Positions 1-5,390 of a DNA stretch of 5,390 nt are shown here, piece by piece. The DNA is from Croceicoccus sp. GTDB lineage: Bacteria > Pseudomonadota > Alphaproteobacteria > Sphingomonadales > Sphingomonadaceae. Both the position numbers and the translations under genes were made by a program. The stretch lies in NCBI GenBank assembly GCA_029936705.1, contig JAPYSD010000285.1, positions 1-5,390 of the forward strand, in the 5' to 3' direction. The stretch's first letter is position 1. Every line of letters starts with the position of its first letter. Under the pieces are notes generated by a model. That model made no database searches. It was not told the DNA's origin and worked only from the letters and a program-made list of their open reading frames with translations.

Positions 1-2
1 TC

Positions 3-215
3 GAACAGGCCAAAAACAATCCCGAGTTGGCCCGTCAGCTTGGGCTCGAAGCGCCCGCATCCGAGAAGCCGTCTCCGGAGGCCATACAGCGCGGTCATGA
101 GGATCTTGGTGCCGGAGGTAGGGCGAGCGCCTACATCGAACGCGAGGAGGCCTTGGCGCACGATCCGAACGGCTCTGCCGTATTGCTTTCAAACATCTCC
201 GCAGGGGTGTCCTAA
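3..215 (+). CDS. C-terminal fragment of an unidentified protein (5' end outside window)
   Basis: The frame is open from the left edge to a TAA at 213-215 and gives 70 residues. There is no upstream stop, so the gene probably begins outside; a TTG at 27 is in frame but has no convincing ribosome binding site. By eye about 70 % of third codon positions are G or C, which suggests real coding sequence. The fragment is hydrophilic and rich in Glu and Ala, with a Pro/Glu/Ser stretch (APASEKPSPEA) followed by a probable helix containing AYIEREEALAHDP. I see no membrane segment and no catalytic motif, and I do not recognise the family. It converges on the PilZ gene with only 37 bases between the two stop codons. 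The overlapping frame that ends at 237 is Arg- and Pro-rich and looks like a shadow. Confidence 0.5.
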   Translation, partial: EQAKNNPELARQLGLEAPASEKPSPEAIQRGHEDLGAGGRASAYIEREEALAHDPNGSAVLLSNISAGVS

Positions 216-252
216 TCTACGTGTAGAAGTAGCATGAAATCTGGGAAAATTC

Positions 253-744
253 CTACCCGATCGCGCTTTTCAGCATTCCAGCAATGAAAAGCAAAGCGGC
301 CATTAACAACGCAAATACCGCAGCACGTGCAACATACCAGATCATGTCTGTCGGCTCTGGCCGGGTGTCATCTAGGAATTGGTCCATCGCACCTGCCGCC
401 GCTTCTGGTTGCGGTTCGGTCTGTTCTATCGGCGACAGAAGAGCAGCAGCACTGACTTCGGACTTCGGAATGGGGTCGAGGAATTTGCATCCTCGAGCGG
501 GGCCATGAACCCAAATAACCTCTGCAGCGTATTGGCCGCCCATAGGGAAAACGACTTCAAACTGATCGCCTACTTGCAAATCTGCCTCAGTGTCGATCCG
601 CAGGCCGTGTTCGGATAAGTCGCGAACCGTCGCATAGTCGCCATCTGAACCATCTTTGGCTTCAACCTCGAGGCGCATCGCTCTTCGAGGTTTTGCGCGC
701 CAGCCACGAAATGAATAGTCCCTGTGAATGCGTGCAACGATCAT
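253..744 (-). CDS. PilZ-domain protein with C-terminal transmembrane anchor
   Basis: The product is a 163-residue protein. A PilZ domain spans about residues 14-95. It has the arginine motif that in this family grips cyclic di-GMP (R16-x3-R20, or R20-x3-R24) and, after the expected gap, the D42-x-S44-x-x-G47 motif on the first beta strand. A beta-rich segment follows (about 60-90). Residues 95-132 are an acidic, Pro/Ala-rich linker. Residues 133-158 form a hydrophobic helix flanked by charges and ending in a short KSAIG tail, so the domain is probably cytoplasmic and held to the inner membrane from its C-terminus. Family knowledge says PilZ proteins are c-di-GMP receptors affecting motility, exopolysaccharide or cell-cycle processes; the specific target cannot be read here. 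The ATG start is supported by GGAGG (751-755, minus strand) six bases upstream. The gene is divergent from the M14 gene and convergent with the left-edge gene, so it is probably transcribed alone. Confidence 0.85.
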   Translation of the reverse strand: MIVARIHRDYSFRGWRAKPRRAMRLEVEAKDGSDGDYATVRDLSEHGLRIDTEADLQVGDQFEVVFPMGGQYAAEVIWVHGPARGCKFLDPIPKSEVSAAALLSPIEQTEPQPEAAAGAMDQFLDDTRPEPTDMIWYVARAAVFALLMAALLFIAGMLKSAIG

Positions 745-767
745 AGCTGGCCTCCGTAAGCCAGGCT
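745..767 (-). promoter_or_regulatory. Hairpin presenting the ribosome binding site of the PilZ gene
   Basis: On the minus-strand transcript, AGCCUGGC (767-760) can pair with GCCAGCU (751-745), giving seven base pairs with one bulged C. The 8-base loop is UUACGGAG (759-752). Most of the Shine-Dalgarno sequence GGAGG lies in this loop, with its last G starting the stem, and the AUG follows the stem directly. The structure could limit ribosome access to the start codon. It is seen by eye only; no folding energy was calculated, and stable hairpins here can arise by chance. Confidence 0.35.
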
Positions 768-928
768 CTACTACAAATGTTAAAAGTGATTTAAGCTCAG
801 CGGGCTAGCCAAACCTGACAGCCGTTTTCATGTTTCGATCGAGGCATCGACAGATGTTTTCGCTGAAGTGTGCGGCCGGAGCGTGGATGGCACGACACAA
901 CCTGTCTTATCGATCTGTAACGTTAGGT

Positions 929-1660
929 ATGACTGACATAGTGTTCTATCTGATCGGAACACCCGGAACACCCGGAACACCCGGAACCCCATGGACGGGT
1001 AAGGAGCGCGAAGAATGGCGCGCAAGCCAGCCTCGTCTCCGCAGCTATGCCAATGACGTGGTGCCAAGGATCGAGGCATTGGCGTCGCGCTTCGACGTTT
1101 CGGTCTATGGCACACTCGACTATGACGGAGACGTTTATCCGCTGTATGCGCTGCGCAATGGCGCGCCCGATCCGGCATTGCCTACCGCGCTGGTAACCGG
1201 CGGCGTTCACGGTTACGAGACCAGCGGCGTCATGGGGGCACTCGAATTCGTCGAAACGCGTGCAGCCGACTATGACGGGAAGGTCAATCTCCTGATCGTG
1301 GTCTGCGTCAGCCCGTGGGGCTACGAGCGGATCAACCGCTGGAACCATGACGCGCTCGACCCCAACCGCAACTTCCGAGAGGGCACCGGGGCCGCCGAGT
1401 GTGCGCATCTCATGGCGCTCGTCGCGGTGCAGCCGGGTCCGTTCCTCATGCACATCGATCTGCATGAGACAACCGACAGCGACGAGACCGAATTCCGTCC
1501 TGCGCTCGCGGGACGCGACGGCACTGATTACGATCCGGACACGGCACTGGACGAGGCATCGCGCGCGGTCGCCTCGCCCGCGGGTTTGGTCGATACGGCG
1601 CAAGCCTTAGTTATCGGTCGTTTTGGGCGTGGTTATTCAACGCTGCGACAAAATCAATAA
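929..1660 (+). pseudogene. M14-family zinc carboxypeptidase-like protein (AstE/AspA type), truncated at the C-terminus
   Basis: From the ATG at 929 the frame gives 243 residues. The zinc-binding signature is GGVHGYETSG (H94 and E97), with the third ligand H179 in HIDLHET. A DPNRNF segment (144-149) corresponds to the substrate-carboxylate-binding Asn-Arg region of M14 enzymes. Relatives I remember run to about 340-360 residues and carry the catalytic glutamate in the last third. Here family-like sequence stops around residue 205 (base 1543). A GC-rich stretch with no recognisable counterpart follows, and the last 16 codons lie antisense to the small gene at 1611-1844. The protein is therefore probably inactive. 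Start choice: family similarity begins at MTDIVFYLIG (929), which has a weak ribosome site; an in-frame ATG at 887 has GGAG five bases upstream and would add 14 residues, and another in-frame ATG lies at 830. The GC content (about 68 % around 1141-1200) is higher than in its neighbours. Confidence 0.75.
956..990 (+). repeat. 9-bp tandem repeat encoding Gly-Thr-Pro
   Basis: Three perfect copies of GGAACACCC (956-964, 965-973, 974-982) are followed by a degenerate fourth (GGAACCCC, 983-990). They encode (Gly-Thr-Pro)x4, residues 10-21 of the M14 protein. Relatives that I recall carry two such units in the same place, so the array looks like a local expansion. A unit length divisible by three keeps the reading frame whatever the copy number. 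Confidence 0.85.
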
Positions 1661-1844
1661 ATGACGAATCTACGTCTTGATATGTCCCCGACGCGGCTAC
1701 TCGGCGTATTAGCTCCTGTTCAGCAGCAAGCATCTCGTCATCTGTCATCCCTGCAAAAAATTCGAACTCTGGTCGATTGGTGAAATGCGGCTCCGTCGGT
1801 ATGCTTTGAAGCCAATCGCAGAAACGCATAATGCGGTTATTCAA
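1611..1844 (-). CDS. Small acidic hypothetical protein (77 aa), TTG start
   Basis: I do not recognise this family. The frame starts with TTG at 1844; the start is supported by AGGAG (1851-1855, minus strand) six bases upstream. The only in-frame ATG (1827-1829) would remove five residues and has no comparable ribosome site, and an ATG at 1847-1849 is out of frame and stops after two codons. The product has no lysine and is clearly acidic. An aromatic N-terminal part (RFCDWLQSIP, then PEFEFFAG) is followed by a likely amphipathic helix (about 32-53, GMTDDEMLAAEQELIRRVAA) and a second short helix (SSFIDFVAAL). There is no signal peptide, membrane segment or metal-binding motif. It lies 221 bases downstream of the NRPS-like gene on the same strand and overlaps the abnormal tail of the M14 pseudogene by 50 bases in convergent orientation. 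A partner, chaperone-like or immunity role beside the synthetase is possible but is inference only. Confidence 0.6.
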   Translation of the reverse strand: MNNRIMRFCDWLQSIPTEPHFTNRPEFEFFAGMTDDEMLAAEQELIRRVAASGTYQDVDSSFIDFVAALNNHAQNDR

Positions 1845-2065
1845 ATCATGCTCCTAACAAGTTTAAATTAATTCGCGAGCGATTCAAAAAACCCTATGCT
1901 AGCCGACCAGCCATTTGCATCCGACAGGTAGACCTGATGACATCCCCTTATGGCGCTTTTTGGACCGATTATTTATCATGCTACCATTTTTCCAATCAAT
2001 AGGATCTAAGCTGGGTCTTGTTGTTTGTGCGGGCTGTTCCGTAGGCAAGACACATATGCGACCAA
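1845..2065. other. AT-rich intergenic gap between NRPS-like gene and 77-aa gene
   Basis: This is the longest gene-free stretch between the two minus-strand genes, with about 42-47 % GC by hand count. I see no intrinsic terminator with a T tract for the synthetase gene. A plus-strand 21-codon frame (ATG 1937 to TAG 2002) has AGG eight bases upstream and would encode an aromatic-rich peptide beginning MTSPYGAFW. It runs against both neighbours and is short enough to be chance, so I do not call it a gene. Confidence 0.4.
1851..1855 (-). promoter_or_regulatory. Shine-Dalgarno sequence that decides the TTG start of the 77-aa gene
   Basis: Read on the minus strand, AGGAG is followed by the six bases CATGAT and then TTG. 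This spacing favours the TTG at 1844. The ATG inside the spacer is only one base from the AGGAG and leads straight to a stop. A weak sigma70-like pair, TTGAAT (1882-1887) and TAAACT (1860-1865) with a 16-base spacer, lies just upstream, but it would start transcription almost on the ribosome site, so I do not call it a promoter. Confidence 0.5.
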
Positions 2066-2089
2066 TTATATAGTCCGCCCCGATTGGTC
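2060..2089. repeat. Inverted repeat across the stop codon of the NRPS-like gene
   Basis: GACCAAT (2060-2066) is the reverse complement of ATTGGTC (2083-2089), with a 16-base loop. An alternative pairing is GCGACC (2058-2063) with GGTCGC (2095-2100). The TAA of the synthetase (2066-2068) sits at the edge of the stem. On the minus-strand transcript no run of U follows, so it is not a classical intrinsic terminator. It could be a 3'-end stabilising hairpin or chance. Confidence 0.3.
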
Positions 2090-4633
2090 ACCACGGTCGC
2101 TAAGCCAATTTTCAACGATTGAGGCAACGGAATTGACCACCGGTCTACGAATGAGTTCCGAATGCGTCGCAGTTAGTTGGAGTTTGGTAATATCCTCTCC
2201 GACGAGCATATGCTTCCAACCCGACCACCCGGCGGGGTTTTGGAAATGGTCGGTCGCACGGACCCTGCCGGCAGTTATCAGCAGCGTTGATGAGCTACGC
2301 GGAGTGTAGCGTAAACTTGCTTCCGCCTTTATCAAATTCACACTGTAAGCTCGGTGTTCAGCTTCAATGAAGTCGGGAAGGTAGTCGCGCCAAAACTTGC
2401 CGAACGAATTGGGAAACCAGAATTTTAGCGATCGCAGGAGTCTTTTCAGTGAAATTTGGAGGCCACCTTGTTTTATCGACGGCCAGAGTTGGTTCATTAC
2501 CCAAGTGAGCCATTCTGCGGTTGTGGCATCGCAGTGAGATATTTGAGGGTCGACTAGTATCAGGCGGGTCTCGCGTCCTCGCTTCTCAAGCTCTTGCGCC
2601 AGCGCGTAGGCAACAGCGCCGCCGACCGAATAACCGAGCAGCGCAAGGGTACCCTCAGGTTTTTCCTTTTCGATTAGGGGGACGAGTGACGCCGTCAGCG
2701 TTTCCATAATCGGCTTGGCAATCAAGCCCTCAAGTAAGGGCAATGTGTGAAGTTTGACCAGCTTTCGATGGGCGATTTTTGGACACAAGCTGTCGTAGTC
2801 GCGATCGCTCCCACTTATTCCTGGTGCGAAAAAGATCGGTTCGCCCTGATAATTGCCGTCAAATGTGATAAGTGATTGTCTGTTCTTCTGCCGATCAAGC
2901 TCGAGAACTATTTCGCGCGGGGTTGAATGATGCGCGAGCAAGCTTGCAGAGAGCGGCTGTCCTAAAATTTCCTCAAGTTGCATAGCCAAGCCTATGCACA
3001 TGAGTGAGTCGCCCCCCATCGCAAAAAAATCATCATCAGGTCCCAGCGGTTTGCGCGAAAGCGCATTGCCAAAAACCTTTCCGATCATTTCTGAAGGGTC
3101 GGTTGTTCTCTCATCGGAAATCGGCTTTCCAGGCGGAAGTGTGAGCGCCTTTGCCTCTTCCAAAAGTTTGGCTCGGTCGATCTTGCCACTTGGCAGGCGA
3201 GGGATAGTCTCAAGCCATTCAAGCCGATGAGGCACCATACTGGCTGGTAGGCGCTGACGGATGGTGTGACGCACTGCTTCTTTGACACTGTGCCTCACGG
3301 CCCCGCTAGTGCTCGAACTTATGAAGCCAACCAGATGCGACCCCCATTCCGCGAGCGGCAGGACTACCGTCCCTGCATCAGATATAGCGTTGCTCGCGAT
3401 CATCGCTGCGTCGATTTCTGCCAGTTCGATACGATGACCACGCAGCTTCACCTGGTCGTCGCCCCGACCGAGGATTTCCAGATGTCCTACATCGTTGATG
3501 CGGCCAATGTCTCCAGTCTTGTAGACCCTGTCATGAGTGATGGGATCAATCACGAAACGTTTCTCGGTCAATGCTGGATCGGTGAGATAGCCCATAGCTA
3601 GCCCGGGGCCGCCTATATAGATTTCACCCGGCTCGCCTTTACTAATCGGCTCGCCTGTCTGGAAATCGCGAATATGGAGCTTCGCACCTGCTACCGGCTT
3701 ACCGACATCGGGTGCGTGTATGCTATTCCGGTCCACTGCCGAAATGGTCGAGCAAATGGAACCTTCGGTGAGACCATAGTGATTATAGATACGGCACCCG
3801 ACGCAGGCCGCAAATATTGCATTCGCCGTGTCGCGAGTGAGCATTTCGCCGCCGCAATTGATTACCTGCACCGAGGCCGGGATCGCGTTGGCCTGCGCCA
3901 ATTGTCGCAAAACGCTTGGAACACCTTGCATGAGGGTAGGTCGCTCGCTCGCGGTAAAGGCTTCAAGCGGATGGTCTTTTAAAAGGATGGCGCCGCCGCA
4001 AGCCAGGGGCGCGAAGATTTCGAAGACCGAAGGATCGAAAGATATTGATGTGACCGCTGCGACCTGCTGCAACTCGTTCGCGTGGAAGTGGCGGATCGAT
4101 GTTTCAATATATCGGCTTGCAGTATGACCTAGCAAAACTCCCTTGGGCTGGCCGTTCGATCCCGAAGTATACAGAATGTAGGCAGGATCGGTCGCACTAG
4201 TTGCTATCTTCGGATCCGAATCTGCGGAATCTATTTCCTTGCAGTTGATAAACTGGCCTGCAAATCCCGCTGGAACTAGATTAGGATCGAGCGCGAGCAT
4301 GGCCTTTGCCTTGCTGTCTTGGAGAATCCAAGCAATCCGCTCTGCCGGTAATGCAACATCGATTGGAACATAGACGCAACCGATTTTCATGCTTCCGAGC
4401 ATGGCTGCAATGAGGTCAGTCGAACGCGGCAATGCAATTGCAATACGATCTCTGGACGACAAACCACAGCCGAGTTTTGCATTGGCGAACTGATTTGCCC
4501 GCTCGTTTAGCGCCCGGTAAGTGGTCCGCTCGCCTCTGTGGATGATAGCAACAGCATGAGGTGCGCGCCTCAGCTGGCTCGTAAACATCTTGTCCAAACG
4601 GATCGAAGTGGCCTCTCGAAGCATATCGGACAT
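2066..4633 (-). CDS. Single-module NRPS-like enzyme, adenylation-carrier-thioesterase (A-T-TE)
   Basis: The protein has 855 residues and three domains. Adenylation (about 15-495): A1 TYRALNERAN (38-47), A2 MKIGCVYVPID (82-92), A3 YTSGSNGQPKG (155-165, Asn where Thr is usual), A4 FDPSVFEIF (199-207), A5 NHYGLTE (284-290, Leu where Pro is usual), A6 GEPGEIYIGG (333-342), A7 YKTGD (371-375), A8 GRGDDQVKLRGHRIEL (389-404), and A10 SGKIDR with catalytic K484. Carrier protein (about 513-580): FFAMGGDSL, phosphopantetheine on S543. Thioesterase (about 598-845): GYSVG with nucleophile S669, probable D695 (LILVDP) and H824 (TATHSEL). It should adenylate a substrate with ATP, tether it as a thioester and release it by hydrolysis, cyclisation or transfer. 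There is no condensation domain, so it cannot form peptides in the usual way. D200 at the amine-contacting position favours an alpha-amino acid over a keto acid. The ATG has AGGA four bases upstream (4638-4641). A TATAGT at 4649-4654 resembles a -10 box but lacks a clear -35 and would leave a leader of only about ten bases. Substrate unknown. Confidence 0.93.
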   Translation of the reverse strand: MSDMLREATSIRLDKMFTSQLRRAPHAVAIIHRGERTTYRALNERANQFANAKLGCGLSSRDRIAIALPRSTDLIAAMLGSMKIGCVYVPIDVALPAERIAWILQDSKAKAMLALDPNLVPAGFAGQFINCKEIDSADSDPKIATSATDPAYILYTSGSNGQPKGVLLGHTASRYIETSIRHFHANELQQVAAVTSISFDPSVFEIFAPLACGGAILLKDHPLEAFTASERPTLMQGVPSVLRQLAQANAIPASVQVINCGGEMLTRDTANAIFAACVGCRIYNHYGLTEGSICSTISAVDRNSIHAPDVGKPVAGAKLHIRDFQTGEPISKGEPGEIYIGGPGLAMGYLTDPALTEKRFVIDPITHDRVYKTGDIGRINDVGHLEILGRGDDQVKLRGHRIELAEIDAAMIASNAISDAGTVVLPLAEWGSHLVGFISSSTSGAVRHSVKEAVRHTIRQRLPASMVPHRLEWLETIPRLPSGKIDRAKLLEEAKALTLPPGKPISDERTTDPSEMIGKVFGNALSRKPLGPDDDFFAMGGDSLMCIGLAMQLEEILGQPLSASLLAHHSTPREIVLELDRQKNRQSLITFDGNYQGEPIFFAPGISGSDRDYDSLCPKIAHRKLVKLHTLPLLEGLIAKPIMETLTASLVPLIEKEKPEGTLALLGYSVGGAVAYALAQELEKRGRETRLILVDPQISHCDATTAEWLTWVMNQLWPSIKQGGLQISLKRLLRSLKFWFPNSFGKFWRDYLPDFIEAEHRAYSVNLIKAEASLRYTPRSSSTLLITAGRVRATDHFQNPAGWSGWKHMLVGEDITKLQLTATHSELIRRPVVNSVASIVENWLSDRGDQSGRTI

Positions 4634-5390
4634 ATTTTCCTACGATTCACTATATTCAAAGCTGTAATAGACGATTTCGACATTTCTAGCGCCTTAGCCT
4701 CGACTGGGAGTGACGTTTTCGGCACCGTCTACGTGTCGGGGTTCAGGTTGTGCTGAGCTGACGGCAAAGCAGCAACAAGAAGAAATATTTCGAAAATCTC
4801 CTAAACTTAATATGCCTGAAGCGAGGACGCAGCGTTCAACAAACGAAAATGAACGACGACCTTTCAGTTCTGGCTTAAGGCAATCAGCATTTTGCGTCGA
4901 AGGAAGACGATTGGACGTGGTGCCGCGATCCGGAAGGGCAAGCCAAAGATCACGCAAGCAAATCGATCGCGACCGCGCAGTTTCAATGACGAGCCTAGAC
5001 CGCCTCAGCCATGCAATAGGAACACTCGTTGAAAAGACCGATAAAAGCTTTAATCTGGCCAAATCGGTGTCAATCCGGATGCCGGCGAAAGCGCCGCCAG
5101 AGACACCGCAGCGATCCATCGATCGTCTCCGCGCACGTGCAAGGTTAAGCGTTTACATGAACGCGAGCAGGCTTTCTCACGCAATACCAAAATCGACGCT
5201 TTATGCAGAATGCGGATATCGAAGCTCGTATCGAGGTAGGAGATCAACACAGGGAATTCGCCAACGAGAAACCCAAAGGCACTGAGCCGATCCGGACCCA
5301 AAAATGTGATGTTGGTCTCTTCAGGATTTTGAAGACCAGATCATCATGCGCCAAGACGACTTTCCTGAGTTCGATCTCGAAGCACGTCGG
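4634..5390. other. 757-base stretch with no confident gene
   Basis: This stretch lies upstream of the NRPS-like gene and runs to the window edge. Its first part is AT-leaning (about 43-45 % GC at 4741-4860). The longest open frame is plus 4710-5285 (191 codons); its product is rich in Arg and Ser, has no ribosome site and shows no recognisable domain. An internal ATG at 4986 would give a more protein-like 99-residue product beginning MTSLDRLSHAIG, also without a ribosome site. Minus frames 4694-5119 and 5050-5301 cover the same bases and are equally unconvincing. The region is best read as regulatory or decayed DNA, with a possible gene only at the far right. I found no tRNA, inverted-repeat ends or origin-like iterons. 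Confidence 0.4.
5203..5390 (+). CDS. Possible partial hypothetical gene at the right edge
   Basis: From ATG 5203 the frame stays open to the window end (62 codons) and begins MQNADIEARIEVGDQHREFA, a hydrophilic, protein-like sequence. About 60 % of its third codon positions are G or C. There is no ribosome site before this ATG, and the frame is open back to 5161. Two competitors share the bases. One is a plus frame with ATG 5346 (MRQDDFPEFDLEARR, running off the edge). The other is a minus frame entering from the edge and ending at TGA 5244-5246 (48 residues, with FEIELRKVVLAHDDLVFKIL). At most one is likely real, and the window is too short to decide which. Confidence 0.2.
   Translation, partial: MQNADIEARIEVGDQHREFANEKPKGTEPIRTQKCDVGLFRILKTRSSCAKTTFLSSISKHV

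Noticed and set aside
216..252. CTACGTGTAG as a terminator between the convergent left-edge and PilZ genes
   Set aside because: The palindromic arms leave only a two-base loop and there is no T tract.
830..928. N-terminal extension of the M14 frame from the ATG at 830
   Set aside because: The added residues show no family similarity or signal-peptide pattern; similarity starts at 929. The 887 start is kept as an alternative.
923..1603. Long minus-strand open frame (226 codons) opposite the M14 gene
   Set aside because: It mirrors a gene with clear M14 motifs; GC-rich coding DNA often leaves an open antisense frame.
1631..1844. Direct repeat GGTTATTCAA at 1631-1640 and 1835-1844, at both ends of the 77-aa gene
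   Set aside because: It arises from Leu-Asn-Asn codons at each end of the protein, and several 10-base matches are expected by chance in a window of this size.
4649..4654. TATAGT as -10 box of the synthetase promoter
   Set aside because: No -35 match at a proper distance, and transcription would begin only about ten bases before the start codon.
4710..5285. Plus-strand frame of 191 codons upstream of the synthetase
   Set aside because: Arg- and Ser-rich product, no ribosome binding site, no domain, and competing frames on both strands.

Overview
The window looks like an accessory, mosaic stretch of a proteobacterial genome. I lean towards an alphaproteobacterium of the Sphingomonadales type, because of the style of the PilZ and M14 proteins and a GC content that moves between roughly 42 and 68 %. 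This is an inference from family knowledge, not a measurement. There are no rRNA or tRNA genes, CRISPR arrays or recognisable transposases.

Layout. The left edge (3-215, +) is the C-terminal end of an unidentified gene that enters from outside. It converges on a PilZ-domain protein (253-744, -) with a C-terminal membrane helix, whose ribosome binding site sits in a small hairpin. Divergent from it is an M14-family zinc carboxypeptidase-like gene (929-1660, +). It has intact zinc-ligand motifs but loses family similarity after about base 1543 and runs into AT-richer DNA near 1608, so it is probably a pseudogene. Its start carries a short run of a 9-bp repeat encoding Gly-Thr-Pro.

The main gene is on the minus strand (2066-4633). 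It encodes an 855-residue, single-module non-ribosomal-peptide-synthetase-like enzyme with the order adenylation, carrier protein, thioesterase, and no condensation domain. All core adenylation motifs, the phosphopantetheine serine and the thioesterase triad are present, so it should be able to activate, tether and release one acyl substrate, probably an amino acid. Downstream on the same strand, after a 221-bp AT-rich gap, is a 77-residue acidic protein of unknown function (1611-1844) with a well-placed Shine-Dalgarno sequence in front of a TTG start. The two may form a small biosynthetic unit, but no tailoring enzyme, transporter, phosphopantetheinyl transferase or MbtH protein lies in the window.

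The right 757 bases (4634-5390) hold no gene I can call with confidence. Several overlapping frames are open at the edge, and one of them may be the start or end of a real gene that continues outside.

The points most worth following up are the stand-alone A-T-TE enzyme with its unassigned substrate, its unknown small neighbour, and the broken junction inside the M14 gene.
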